A DNA stretch of 64,000 bases from Chloroflexia bacterium SDU3-3 (lineage in GTDB: Bacteria; Chloroflexota; Chloroflexia; Chloroflexales; Roseiflexaceae), in assembly GCA_009268125.1 (NCBI GenBank), contig WBOU01000020.1, forward strand, positions 49,644 through 113,643, read 5' to 3'. Shown here in pieces: positions 16,295 to 24,894 of the stretch (positions within the stretch are counted from its first letter, which is position 1; each line of letters begins with the position of its first letter). The translations under genes were made by a program, and so were the position numbers. A model generated the notes under the pieces. The model saw only the letters and a list, made by a program, of their open reading frames with translations, ran no database searches and was not told where the DNA came from.

Positions 16295-17179
16295 ATGACC
16301 GACCAGATCAATCAGGTCTCTGACACCGCCTTCATGGCAGCCGCCTACCGCGCCATGGAGACAGACCGCCCCGATGCGCTATTTCGCGATCCGCTGGCCG
16401 CAAAGCTCGCCGGTGAGCAGGGCAGGAAGATCGTCGAGGGCATCCCAAGCCGCGCGATGATGGGCGGCTGGTCGGTGGTGATCCGCACGCGGGTTATCGA
16501 CGATCTCATCCAGCGCGCGGTCGCCGAGGGCATCGACACCATCCTGAACCTCGGCGCAGGGCTGGACACCCGGCCCTACCGCATGGCGCTGCCTGCGTCG
16601 CTCCGCTGGGTCGAGGCCGACTACCCGCACATCATCGATCTGAAGGCGGAGCGCCTGGCTGGGGAAATGCCACGCTGCCAGCTGGAGCGGGTGCGGCTCG
16701 ATCTGGCCGATGCCGCTGCGCGGCAGGCGCTTCTCGACCATGTGTCCGCCCAATCGAGCAGCATCCTGGTGCTGACCGAGGCGGTTATGCCCTACCTTCC
16801 CGAGGCTGCGGTCGCATCCCTCGGCGCAGACCTGGCCGCACACACGTCGATACGCTACTGGCTGGTGGACTATTTCGCCCCCGAGCTGTATGAGTACCGG
16901 CGAAAAACCGGCATGAGCAAGATGATGGAGAACGCGCCGTTCCTGTTCGAGCCGAAGGACTACTTCGGGTTCTTCCTGGGCATCGGCTGGAAGCCAAAGG
17001 CGACCCAGTACTTCGCCGCCGAGGCCGAGCGGCTGGGGCGGCCAGCGCCGTTCCCGCCCGCCGTGCGCTTTATGATGCGCATCCTGAGATTATTTGCCTC
17101 GCCCAAGCGCCGCCAGGAGATGGGCAGGTACGCGGGGTTTGTGCTGTTCGAGCCAGCGCGGGCGGCGGCAGGCAGCTAG
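16295..17179 (+). CDS. Class I SAM-dependent methyltransferase, LCMT-like (TIGR00027 type)
   Basis: A 294-residue protein. The N-terminal AFMAAAYRAMETDRPDALFRDPLAAKLAG is the hallmark of the actinobacterial-style putative methyltransferase family. ILNLGAGLDTRPYRM is the SAM loop and VEADYPHIIDLKAERL the second acidic block. ILVLTEAVMPYLP follows. It is related to the gene at 8364 but not a recent duplicate. The substrate is unknown. It converges with the AraC gene, with 43 bases between stops. Confidence 0.85.
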   Translation: MTDQINQVSDTAFMAAAYRAMETDRPDALFRDPLAAKLAGEQGRKIVEGIPSRAMMGGWSVVIRTRVIDDLIQRAVAEGIDTILNLGAGLDTRPYRMALPASLRWVEADYPHIIDLKAERLAGEMPRCQLERVRLDLADAAARQALLDHVSAQSSSILVLTEAVMPYLPEAAVASLGADLAAHTSIRYWLVDYFAPELYEYRRKTGMSKMMENAPFLFEPKDYFGFFLGIGWKPKATQYFAAEAERLGRPAPFPPAVRFMMRILRLFASPKRRQEMGRYAGFVLFEPARAAAGS

Positions 17180-17222
17180 GGGGCTGCCAATACCCAGGGG
17201 CACCGCGCCAGCTGCTCGATAT

Positions 17223-18263
17223 CTAGCGCATGTATGTGGCATGTGTGTATGCCTGACGAGCGCTCTTTAGGGCGCTGGCGCGGTACTCGCCCGGGGTCTG
17301 GCCTGTCCAGCTGCGAAATGCTCGAATAAACGAGTTTCCATCTTGAAAGCCCAGTAAGTAGGCGATTTCCACCAACGAGGCCGAGGAGCGCGAAAGATAG
17401 GCGCATGCCATCTCTTGCCGAACGGCATTTAACATATCCTGGTAGCTCGATGCCTCATCCGACAGCTTCCGCTGGATCGACCGTTTGCTCATCGCTAGGC
17501 GTCGTGCCACCTCATCTATCGAGCTTTGGCCAGCGGGAAGCATCTCGCGCAGCGTGCTGCGGACACGCTCGCACATGCTGGCATCGCTATCGAGATCTGC
17601 TAGCTTTGCATAGAGGCCTTCCTCAAAGAAATCCCACATGGCTACATTTTCCGTCAGAAATGGGCGCTCGGCATCCGTAGCGGTGAAGATCAGGCGATTG
17701 ACCGCGCCCCGCGACACAGGCACGCCAAAATACTGCCTATAGGCCTCCATATCGCTGGGAAGATCGACAAGCTCGACCCGAAGCGGGATAATGCGCGCGC
17801 GTGTCGCTAATCGAGCAAGCTGTGTCAGAAACACCAGCTCGCTCGCGCCTAAGCACAGCGGGATCACCTCTTCGTTCCCATAATAGTCGAGCGCAACGCT
17901 GGTTTGCTGCGCGCTAATCTCAACCAGCAGCGTCAGAGGGCCGATAAGCGGCTTAAACAGGGCCAGCCGCTGGAGCGCGGTATTCAGATCTGGGCTACAA
18001 AGGCTGGCGAAGATTGGCGGGTCAAACGACTCGGTCGACAGGTGCTGGCCAATCTTCAGGGGCACGCTGTCGGCCCCCGCCACCTGCTCTAGGCCGCGCC
18101 AAAGGCGAAAGTATTCTGCTGGCCGCATCCGTGTATGCCGACGTACAAACAGATCGGCGGGCAGCCCCGCAAGCCGCAAAACATGCTCCGGGCTGAGTCC
18201 CAGATCAGCGATAAATACCTTCCAGCCCGGCTGCACGCTGAAAGAGGTGGCTCGATTCCCCAT
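17223..18263 (-). CDS. AraC-family transcription regulator (with arabinose-binding-type N domain)
   Basis: 346 residues from ATG 18263, which has gggggaaa upstream. The N-terminal sensor domain (residues 10-200, LGLSPEHVLRLAGLPADLF...) is of the Arabinose_bd type found in OruR/ArgR-like regulators. The C-terminal double helix-turn-helix reads IDEVARRLAMSKRSIQRKLS and VEIAYLLGFQDGNSFIRAFRSW. A perfect 138-bp tandem duplication repeats its ribosome binding site and first 20 codons; because 138 is a multiple of 3, a second start at 18401 reads in frame through the extra copy and would give a 392-residue form. The SDR gene is directly upstream on the same strand and is the likely target. Confidence 0.85.
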   Translation of the reverse strand: MGNRATSFSVQPGWKVFIADLGLSPEHVLRLAGLPADLFVRRHTRMRPAEYFRLWRGLEQVAGADSVPLKIGQHLSTESFDPPIFASLCSPDLNTALQRLALFKPLIGPLTLLVEISAQQTSVALDYYGNEEVIPLCLGASELVFLTQLARLATRARIIPLRVELVDLPSDMEAYRQYFGVPVSRGAVNRLIFTATDAERPFLTENVAMWDFFEEGLYAKLADLDSDASMCERVRSTLREMLPAGQSSIDEVARRLAMSKRSIQRKLSDEASSYQDMLNAVRQEMACAYLSRSSASLVEIAYLLGFQDGNSFIRAFRSWTGQTPGEYRASALKSARQAYTHATYMR

Positions 18264-18480
18264 CGTTTCCCCCTTTACCGCACCGTAGAGAGCACAATCC
18301 GATCGAAGATCCGATCGCCAAACCACTTGCGCACAAACATCATCAGCGATAAATACCTTCCAGCCCGGCTGCACGCTGAAAGAGGTGGCTCGATTCCCCA
18401 TCGTTTCCCCCTTTACCGCACCGTAGAGAGCACAATCCGATCGAAGATCCGATCGCCAAACCACTTGCGCACAAACATCA
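18204..18480. repeat. Perfect 138-bp tandem duplication spanning the SDR/AraC junction
   Basis: Bases 18204-18342 and 18342-18480 are identical by eye, with a period of 138. The unit contains the last 17 codons of the SDR gene, its stop, the 11-base spacer, and the start and first codons of the AraC gene. Lack of any difference implies a recent event or an assembly artefact. Confidence 0.85.
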
Positions 18481-19249
18481 GCGGTTTGGCATACTGGCCC
18501 GCCACATAGCGGGTTCTGGGGCTTCGCGCACGCACAGCCTGGAGCACAAGTCGAACGATCACCTGCGGATCAGAGCCGCTGCCGCGCTCGTCGGCAGCCT
18601 TCCCGGCCTGCGCCACCGCCTGCGCCATTGCGCGGTAGGGGCCGCTCCCCGATCTCCTGAGCAGCGGCTCTATCAGCACCCCATTGAACTCGGTGGCGAT
18701 CGCGCCAGGCTCAATGATGACCACATCAATGTTGAAAGGGGCCAGTTCGAGGCGCAGACAATCCGACCAGCCCTCCACCGCATGCTTCGTCGCATGGTAC
18801 CAGCTGCCCATGGGGGTGTAGATCTTGCCGCCCATAGAAGACAGATTGATGATCCTGCCACTCCGCTTTGCGCGCATCGATGGCAGCACGAGCTGGGTCA
18901 GCCGCGCCATGCCGAACAGGTTCACCTCAAACTGGTAGCGCGCGTCATCAAGCGAAACCTCCTCCATCGCGCCATAGAGGCCGAATCCAGCATTGTTGAC
19001 CAGCACATCCACCCCGCCATGCGCCTGCTCGATCTGCCGCACCGCCGCCTGGATGTCGTGCTCTTGCGTGATGTCCATCTTCAGGACAATCGCCCCAAGC
19101 GGCACAAGATCGGCCATCTGATCCAGCCGGCGGGCCGCTGCGTAGACCGTCATCCCTTCGGCCAGCAATGCTTTGGCAAAGGCTTTGCCCATGCCCGATG
19201 ACGCGCCAGTGACAAGGGCAACTTTTTTACTAGCAGCTGTTGATGTCAT
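18413..19249 (-). CDS. Short-chain dehydrogenase/reductase
   Basis: 278 residues from ATG 19249, which has gggag upstream; a frame start at 19276 lacks this. TGASSGMGKAFA is the cofactor loop, VLVNNAGFGLYG the NNAG motif, NLSSMGGKI the catalytic Ser and YHATKHAVEG the Tyr/Lys pair. It belongs to the classical NADP-dependent group resembling 3-ketoacyl or retinol-type reductases, and the C-terminal extension ends RKWFGDRIFDRIVLSTVR. Only 11 bases separate its stop from the nearest AraC start, so the two are coupled. Confidence 0.88.
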   Translation of the reverse strand: MTSTAASKKVALVTGASSGMGKAFAKALLAEGMTVYAAARRLDQMADLVPLGAIVLKMDITQEHDIQAAVRQIEQAHGGVDVLVNNAGFGLYGAMEEVSLDDARYQFEVNLFGMARLTQLVLPSMRAKRSGRIINLSSMGGKIYTPMGSWYHATKHAVEGWSDCLRLELAPFNIDVVIIEPGAIATEFNGVLIEPLLRRSGSGPYRAMAQAVAQAGKAADERGSGSDPQVIVRLVLQAVRARSPRTRYVAGQYAKPLMFVRKWFGDRIFDRIVLSTVR

Positions 19250-19376
19250 ACCATTCTCCCATTGATTGTACAGCAACTGTCGATGGCGGCATAATACGCT
19301 ATACTGTGCGAGAGATCACTGACATATGATGCCAACGCCTATGCAAATAGCGCCAAACATATGGGATGCCACGCCA

Positions 19377-20037
19377 ATGACCGACCCGATACCAGAGGGC
19401 GCACAGGAGATTATCCACGACACATGGGAGGATGGAGCCAAACGCTCGGCCTTCTACACCCTGGATGGTCAGCAGGTCGGGTATCGTAGCTGGACCGCCG
19501 AGGGCCAGATCGACATGGAGTACGGCATACAAGACGGCGTGCAGCACGGCGTGTTCCGCACATGGCACGAGAACGGCCAGCTCTGCGAGCTATCATCACT
19601 ATGAGCGGGGAAAAGAGCACGGCGTCGCCCAACAGTACGACGAGCAGGGCACCCTGATCGGCAGCTACACCATGGAGCACGGCACCGGCGTCGACCTGTG
19701 GTTCGGCGGACCAGGCACCCTGGCCGAGGAGCGCCACTGCCTCGACGGCGACCGCCACGGCTACGAGCGCTGGTGGAACAGCGACAACCGCACGATCTGG
19801 CTAGAGGGCCACTTCTGGCACGGCGAGGAGCACGGCATCTTCCGCGAGTGGAGCGCGCGCGGGCGGCTGCGGCGCGGCTACCCGCGCTACTTCGTGGCGG
19901 GCCAGCAGGTGGACAGGCGGCGCTATGAGCGGGCGCGGCGGGTCGACCCCAGCCTGCCCCCGCCGCTGGCCAACGAGAACGCACCGCTGCGCCCGCTGCC
20001 CGCGATGCCCCAGCTGCCGCGCGAGGGCGAGGAATAG
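19377..20037 (+). pseudogene. Frameshifted YwqK/MORN-repeat protein
   Basis: Two overlapping frames together make one repeat protein. Frame 1 (ATG 19377, alternative ATG 19326) runs to the TGA at 19602-19604 and ends WHENGQLCEL. Frame 2 continues from about 19594 with YHHYERGKEHGVAQQYDEQG to 20037. Repeats of the form xGxxHGxxxxWxxxG recur in both parts (DGVQHGVFRTW, GKEHGVAQQY, GDRHGYERWW, GEEHGIFREW). One extra base near 19593 explains the break. This is the toxin-antitoxin-like YwqK/MORN_2 group by repeat pattern. A sequencing error is the alternative explanation. Confidence 0.7.
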
Positions 20038-20305
20038 CGCAGTGCGCTATTAGGCCGCCGGTAGCCTATTGGTTACGGATTGATCAGCCCTATCGAGCAC
20101 CCTAACCGGGCAAAACATAGCTGATATTGCTAGCTTTATCAGAGTGGCACATCCCTTGAAGATCTTCCGAAGCATGAACATCATAGTATTCAGAAGATTG
20201 GTGCCGGTAAATTATGTAATCTTGTTCTTACATGTCTAACAAGTATCATGTATCCATAGTGACCATTCTGCTCTACTGATATAGGTCAAAGGTGCGGAGC
20301 AAACG

Positions 20306-21331
20306 ATGGCAACAGCACAGGACAAGTTCAGCGGCTGCCTGCTGGGCGGCGCGGTGGGCGACGCGCTCGGGCTGCCCTCGGAGAACCTCAGCCGCGAGCG
20401 CATCCGGCGGGTGTATGGCCGCCTGACCGACTACCAGATCAGGCCGCGCTGGGGCTACTACACCGACGATACGCAGATGGCGATCGCGCTGGCCGAGGTG
20501 CTGGCCGAACACCAGCGGTTTGACACCGAGGCCTTCCGCCGCAAGCTGGCGCGCTGGATCATGGTGCCCCTGCGGCTGGGCGGGCGCAGCACCAAAAATG
20601 CGGCCTGGCGCTGCGCGCTGGGCCTACGCGACACGGGCCGCCACGTGCCGGGCACCAGCGGCGCGATGCGGATCGCGCCGCTGGCGCTGGCCTACCACGC
20701 CGACCCCGACGCGCTGCTGGAGCAGACGGTGGCCTGCTGCCAGGTGACGCACACCCACCCCAGCGCCATCGCCGGGTCTATCCTCGCCGCCTTCGCGGTG
20801 GCCTACGCGCTCAACCACGAGAAGCTGGTGGTGGCCGACTTCCTCGACGCCATCGCCAGCCCGGCCAGCCAGTACGACGCGGATCTGGCCCAGCGCGTGC
20901 GCGAGCTGCCCGCGCTGCTGGCCCTGCCAGAGGAGCAGGTCTTCGCACATCTGCTAGCGAACAGCACCATGTGGGGCAGCCCGATCGCCGACGTGATCCT
21001 GATGGCGCTGTTCGCGTTTCTGCGCACACCCGACGACTTCGAGCAGAGCATCCTCACCTGCGTGAACGCGGGGTGGGACACCGACACCATGGCCTGCATC
21101 TGTGGCCATATCTCGGGGGCCTGGAACGGTCTCGCAGCTATCCCCGAGCGCTGGCTCGCCAACCTGGAGAACGGCTACAAGGGCCGCGACTATCTGCTGG
21201 GGCTGGCCCTGGCGCTGTGCGATAGGCAGCCGAACTACCGAGCGCCGCGCGGCCCGCTCGATTTCCTGGCGGATGTCGGGCGCAACAGCGCGTTTCAGTT
21301 CAACCTGCTCACCCGCAAACGCATGATCTAG
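20306..21331 (+). CDS. ADP-ribosylglycohydrolase family protein (DraG-like)
   Basis: A 341-residue protein. GCLLGGAVGDALGLPSE opens the all-helical domain. YYTDDTQM (Asp54-Asp55) and the late NAGWDTDTMACICGHISGAW supply the two metal-binding acidic clusters of the DraG/ARH fold, which removes ADP-ribose from proteins or nucleic acid. All expected metal ligands are present, so it is likely active. It has its own AT-rich upstream region (20038-20305), in which I see no gene. No ADP-ribosyltransferase partner is visible. Confidence 0.88.
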   Translation: MATAQDKFSGCLLGGAVGDALGLPSENLSRERIRRVYGRLTDYQIRPRWGYYTDDTQMAIALAEVLAEHQRFDTEAFRRKLARWIMVPLRLGGRSTKNAAWRCALGLRDTGRHVPGTSGAMRIAPLALAYHADPDALLEQTVACCQVTHTHPSAIAGSILAAFAVAYALNHEKLVVADFLDAIASPASQYDADLAQRVRELPALLALPEEQVFAHLLANSTMWGSPIADVILMALFAFLRTPDDFEQSILTCVNAGWDTDTMACICGHISGAWNGLAAIPERWLANLENGYKGRDYLLGLALALCDRQPNYRAPRGPLDFLADVGRNSAFQFNLLTRKRMI

Positions 21332-21378
21332 GCGGGCAGGCCGCGCGGCGCATAGACTGCAGCACTCAGGAGCATCCA

Positions 21379-21609
21379 ATGGAACTGATCAAAGTAGAAT
21401 CGAGCATGATCCAGGCGGTCGGCTATGATGCGGAAGCCCAGATGCTTGAGGTTGTCTTCAACAGCGGAAAAAGCTATCGCTACACCGGCGTGCCGCCCAC
21501 GGTCTACAATGAGCTATTGGCCGCATCATCCAAGGGCCAGTATATGCAGGCACATATTCTCGATTTCTACCCGGTGAGTCGGGTGATGAGGCGACGGCGG
21601 CAGCGGTGA
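21379..21609 (+). CDS. KTSC domain protein
   Basis: A 76-residue protein with caggagc 8 bases before ATG. VESSMIQAVGYDAEAQMLEVVFNSGKSYRYTGVPPTVYNELLAASSKGQYM is a complete KTSC domain with its Y-x-Y and SKG signatures. The family is found alone or fused to lysyl-tRNA synthetase-like or phage proteins. Its role is unknown. It starts 48 bases after the ADP-ribosylglycohydrolase gene, so the two may be co-transcribed. Confidence 0.88.
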   Translation: MELIKVESSMIQAVGYDAEAQMLEVVFNSGKSYRYTGVPPTVYNELLAASSKGQYMQAHILDFYPVSRVMRRRRQR

Positions 21610-21759
21610 CAGGCGGCATGGGGCAGGGCGGCGCGCCCACCCCGATGCGCTGCTCACACTACTAGCCCTGTCCCGCGCGGTTAGGCAAACGTACAGACGC
21701 GGCAGGACTCCCCGCGCAAGAGGCGCTGCTGGCCCAGCGGCTGGGCGGGCGCGCCCAGG

Positions 21760-21921
21760 CTGCACGCCCTGCCCAATGGCGCGGTGGGCGTGGTGATTGC
21801 GCCATTCGGTCGGCTGCTCATGATCCTGCGGCTCACGGTGCAGCGCCAGAGGATCACGGCGATCAGCCTGGTGAGCGGGCCTGACATCCTCCGTGCGCTC
21901 GAGATCGCCATCCTGGCCTGA
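21760..21921 (+). pseudogene. Remnant of a SigJ-like ECF sigma factor (C-terminal tail only)
   Basis: The frame ending at TGA 21919 reads LPNGAVGVVIAPFGRLLMILRLTV followed by ITAISLVSGPDILRALEIAILA (split at RQR). That is the pattern of the C-terminal SnoaL-like end of SigJ-type sigma factors, where NGxPGVVV...ADPERLRRLDL is typical. No DNA-binding region survives upstream in any frame and there is no start. The remaining bases of the 345-base gap between the KTSC and SDR genes hold nothing I recognise. Confidence 0.5.
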
Positions 21922-21954
21922 GCCAAGATGAGGGCTAGCGAGCTACCCCAAGGT

Positions 21955-22896
21955 TCAGCGCGCGGTAGTCGCCGCCAGGCCGGGTGAGGTGAAAACGCCC
22001 GTCAGCCGCTCCGACTCCTCCCACAGGCGCGCGGCAGAGGCCGTGTCGAGCGCGGGGGCGGGCACCCTAGCGGGCGCGGGGTAGCCGCGCGTCTCGCCGA
22101 GCTGGTCGGGGCCGTAGTAGCCGCCCGCTGCGGCCTGGGGTGCGGTGGCGGCGTAGAGCGTGGGCAGCGCGCCCTGCGCGGCGGGCTGGAACAGGAACCA
22201 CAGCCATGTGCGCACCGCCGCCTGCATGCTGCGCCGCCCTGGCGCGTTGGTCAGCAACTCGGTGCGCGAGATGCCGGGGTGCGCGGCGATGCTGGTGATG
22301 CCCCAGCCTGCGGCGGCGCTGCGCCGCTGCAGCTCGAAGGCGAACAGCAGGCAGGCCAGCTTGGACTGCGCGTAGGCCGCCATGGGGTCGTAGCGCTGCT
22401 CGAACTGGAGATCGTCGAAGTGGATCGCGCCCTGGCGTGCGGCCACGCTGGAGAGGGTGACAACGCGCGGCGCAGTGCCCTTTTGCAGCAGCGGCAGCAG
22501 GTGCGCCGTGAGCGCGAAGTGGCCCAGGTAGTTGGTGCCAAGCTGCAGCTCAAAGCCATCGGCGGTGGTCTGGCGCTGCGGCGGCGTCATCACCGCCGCG
22601 TTGTTGATCAGGGTGTCCAGGCTGGCGCGGCTGCCGCGCAGGCGCTCTGCGAAGGCCGCCACCGAGTCGAGCCGTGCCAGGTCGACCTGCTCAAACTGCA
22701 CCTGCGCACTGGGCGCGGCGGCGCGGATCTGCGCCACAGCCGCCGCGCCCTTGGCCGCGCTGCGCCCGGCAATCGTCACATCCGCACCAGCGCAGGCCAG
22801 GGCCAGCGCGGCCTGCAGGCCCAGCCCGCCGGTGCCGGTGATCACCACCGAGCGGCCCCGCTGCGGGGGGATGTCCGAGGCTGTCCATCGAGTCAT
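21955..22896 (-). CDS. Short-chain dehydrogenase (retinol-dehydrogenase-like)
   Basis: A 313-residue protein. ITGTGGLGLQAALALA is the cofactor loop, with a Gly replacing the usual Asn. LINNAAVM carries the NNA motif, TLSSVAA the Ser and YAQSKLACLLFAFEL the Tyr/Lys pair. The extended C-terminus with GGYYGPDQLGETRGYP is typical of the RDH11-14-like bacterial group. The gene is divergent from the TetR regulator at 23003, and both promoters lie next to a pair of palindromes, so it is the obvious regulatory target. Confidence 0.87.
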   Translation of the reverse strand: MTRWTASDIPPQRGRSVVITGTGGLGLQAALALACAGADVTIAGRSAAKGAAAVAQIRAAAPSAQVQFEQVDLARLDSVAAFAERLRGSRASLDTLINNAAVMTPPQRQTTADGFELQLGTNYLGHFALTAHLLPLLQKGTAPRVVTLSSVAARQGAIHFDDLQFEQRYDPMAAYAQSKLACLLFAFELQRRSAAAGWGITSIAAHPGISRTELLTNAPGRRSMQAAVRTWLWFLFQPAAQGALPTLYAATAPQAAAGGYYGPDQLGETRGYPAPARVPAPALDTASAARLWEESERLTGVFTSPGLAATTAR

Positions 22897-22943
22897 TCCT
22901 TGTCCTCTTTCCTCGTAGATGCTATACTGGATGCGTTAATTTC

Positions 22944-22979
22944 TGCACCTAGTGCAAATAATATTGCACTGAGTGTACA
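22944..22979. promoter_or_regulatory. Tandem palindromic operators between SDR and TetR genes
   Basis: TGCACCTAGTGCA (22944-22956) and TGCACTGAGTGTA (22965-22977) share the form TGCAC-N3-GTGYA with a 21-bp centre spacing. They lie in the divergent gap where both promoters must be. A TetR dimer at each site fits. Confidence 0.65.
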
Positions 22980-23002
22980 TTGTCAAGACCCAAGAGGTTC
23001 GC

Positions 23003-23605
23003 ATGTGCGCCATGACTCCTGAGACCGCCGAGGGCGTGCGCGAGCGCAAACGCCGCGAGACCCGCCAGCGCATCGCCGAAACGGGGCTGCGGCTGTTCCT
23101 CTCCAGCGGCTACGAGCAGACCACGCTCGACACCATCGCCGCCGAGGCCGGGATCTCGCGCCGGACCTTCTTCTCCTACTTTAAGTCCAAGGAAGATATC
23201 CTGTTCGTCTGGCAGAGCGCGGGGTGGGCTATCGCGCAGCAGGATCTGCTGGCCGCATCGCCCGACGAGCACCCGCTGGACGCCGTGCGCGACGTGTTCA
23301 TCCGGCATGTGGCCCCCTACACCAACAGCCAGATGCAGGCCATCGACCGGCTGCTGCGCTCCAGCGAGCCGCTGCGGGCGCGCAAGCAGGCGTTCTACGA
23401 GGAGCAGGAGCGCACTCTGTTCGCCACGCTCTGCCAGATCTGGCGGCAGCCACAGCGCCGCCCCGAGCTGCGCATGGTCGCTATGGCCTGCATCGGGGCC
23501 ATACGTCTCTCGCTAGAGGCATGGAGCCAGCAGGACACGCCAGACAAGCCGCTCCCCGACGTGATCCGCGAGAGCTTCGCGGCGCTGCGCGCGGGTATGC
23601 GGTAG
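23003..23605 (+). CDS. TetR/AcrR-family repressor
   Basis: 200 residues from ATG 23003, which has agagg upstream; a GTG at 22973 would place the start inside the operator and is less likely. The N-terminal helix-turn-helix is TLDTIAAEAGISRRTFFSYFKSKEDIL, followed by the variable ligand-binding helices. The arrangement with the divergent SDR gene and palindromes at 22944 suggests it represses itself and that gene. The inducer is unknown. Confidence 0.88.
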   Translation: MCAMTPETAEGVRERKRRETRQRIAETGLRLFLSSGYEQTTLDTIAAEAGISRRTFFSYFKSKEDILFVWQSAGWAIAQQDLLAASPDEHPLDAVRDVFIRHVAPYTNSQMQAIDRLLRSSEPLRARKQAFYEEQERTLFATLCQIWRQPQRRPELRMVAMACIGAIRLSLEAWSQQDTPDKPLPDVIRESFAALRAGMR

Positions 23606-23620
23606 ATCGCCGCACACTGA

Positions 23621-23680
23621 GATTCTTTACCACCAAGACACCAAGGGAACGAATATCACAAAGACACGAAGAAAAAAGGG
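23621..23680. repeat. Low-complexity 'ccaccaagacaccaaggg' tract
   Basis: A run of accaaga/acacgaag words just after the TetR gene, of the same type as at 11671, 50212, 50526, 53452 and 53744. Confidence 0.6.
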
Positions 23681-23863
23681 ATACAAACCTTCGAGCCTTC
23701 GCGTCTTCATGGTAAAGAATCTTCGGTGAATGAAGAACGCACAGCCCCGCCTAACACCCGTACATCCTTGCTATCTGCGACGCTCCATGTCACAATCAGG
23801 CGGTACGATGAGCGCAACACCAGATGTGGTATGGAACCCAGCATAGCGAGGAGAAACACGGCC

Positions 23864-24466
23864 ATGCGAAAGATCATCGCGCTTGAGCATCTCTCCCTGG
23901 ATGGCGTCATCCAAGGCCCCGGCGGGCCGGAGGAAGATACCAGCGGCGGCTTCACACACGGCGGGTGGAGCGATGGCTACGGCGACGAGGTGCTAGGCGC
24001 GGCCCTGCGTCGGCAGCTCGATGCCTCGTTCGACCTGCTGCTGGGGCGCAAGACCTTCGACATCTGGGAGGGGTACTGGCCGAAGCACGTGGACGTGTGG
24101 CCCAACGCCAGCACCGCCACCAAGTACGTCGCATCCAACACCCGCACCACGAGCGAGTGGCAGCCGTCGGTGTTTTTGGGCGGCGATGTCGCGGGGAAGG
24201 TAGCCCAACTTAAGCAGCAGCCCGGGCCGGATCTGCACGTCTGGGGCAGCGGCAATCTGCTCCAGACGCTGCTGCGCCACGATCTGGTCGACACGCTCTG
24301 GCTGATGATCTACCCATTGACTATCGGCAGCGGCAAGCGACTGTTCGCCGACGGCACCACCCCGGCGGCCTTCCGCGTGACCGAGAGCGCCGTCACATCC
24401 ACGGGCGTCATCCTCGCCACCTACGAGCGCAACGGGGCGCTGGGGCGGGGCGAGCCAGCAGAATAG
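23864..24466 (+). CDS. Dihydrofolate reductase family protein
   Basis: 200 residues from ATG 23864, which has cgaggag 9 bases upstream. [17 protein letters not shown] is the N-terminal strand. [17 protein letters not shown] and [38 protein letters not shown] are the diagnostic blocks of the RibD C-terminal/YwjB-like reductases. The nearest paralogue in the window is at 1254. The cofactor is expected to be NADPH and the substrate is not known. Confidence 0.87.
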   Translation: MRKIIALEHLSLDGVIQGPGGPEEDTSGGFTHGGWSDGYGDEVLGAALRRQLDASFDLLLGRKTFDIWEGYWPKHVDVWPNASTATKYVASNTRTTSEWQPSVFLGGDVAGKVAQLKQQPGPDLHVWGSGNLLQTLLRHDLVDTLWLMIYPLTIGSGKRLFADGTTPAAFRVTESAVTSTGVILATYERNGALGRGEPAE

Positions 24467-24648
24467 AGGAGCGACCAAACGGAATAGAGGAATTGGCATA
24501 GGAACTCCAACAGTGGGGGCTCAATGCGCTCCTCACCGCATTCATCGCCCGCATCGCGTGCCCGACGATGCGGCGATGCCATACGGCGGGGGCGGACACC
24601 AGATCCGCCCCTACAACGATGATTTCATGGAGGGCGCGGCAACACACC

Positions 24649-24863
24649 TGCCCACCCATCCCATGCGGCGATGGTGCCGCTCGTGTTTTGCTGGCCATAT
24701 GCACGAACACCAGCCGCCAGCATTCGGCATCGGAACGCCGCAAATTGGGGGTTTCGAAGGGGGTTACACCCCCTCGCGGGGTTCCTAGGGGCTGGCCCCT
24801 AGGCGCTGCCCGCGCAGGGCATCCACCCACCAATCAAGCGGAACCGCCATCATCGAGGCCGTA
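24649..24863. repeat. Dispersed structured intergenic repeat, copy A
   Basis: Shares about 200 bases with copies at 50235 and 53482. Conserved blocks run from CCCATGCGGCGA through GGCCATATGCACGAAC, GGCATCGGAACGCC, AAATTGGGGGTTTC and GGGGTTCCTAGGGGCTGG to GCTGCCCGCGCAGGGC. Hairpin 1 is GGGGGT-tac-ACCCCC (24759-24773) and hairpin 2 CCTAGGGGC-tgg-CCCCTAGG (24784-24803). It occupies most of the 428-base gap 24467-24894. The preceding 24480-24640 stretch holds nothing I recognise. Confidence 0.8.
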
Positions 24864-24894
24864 GCTGGTCGGCCCGACCTATCTCTTAAAAGAT

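Noticed and set aside
24408..24833. Conserved minus-strand ORFs inside repeat copies A and B (CPARAAPRGQPLGTPRGG...)
   Set aside because: The frame is not kept in copy C, there is no binding site, and conservation follows the hairpins rather than codon positions.
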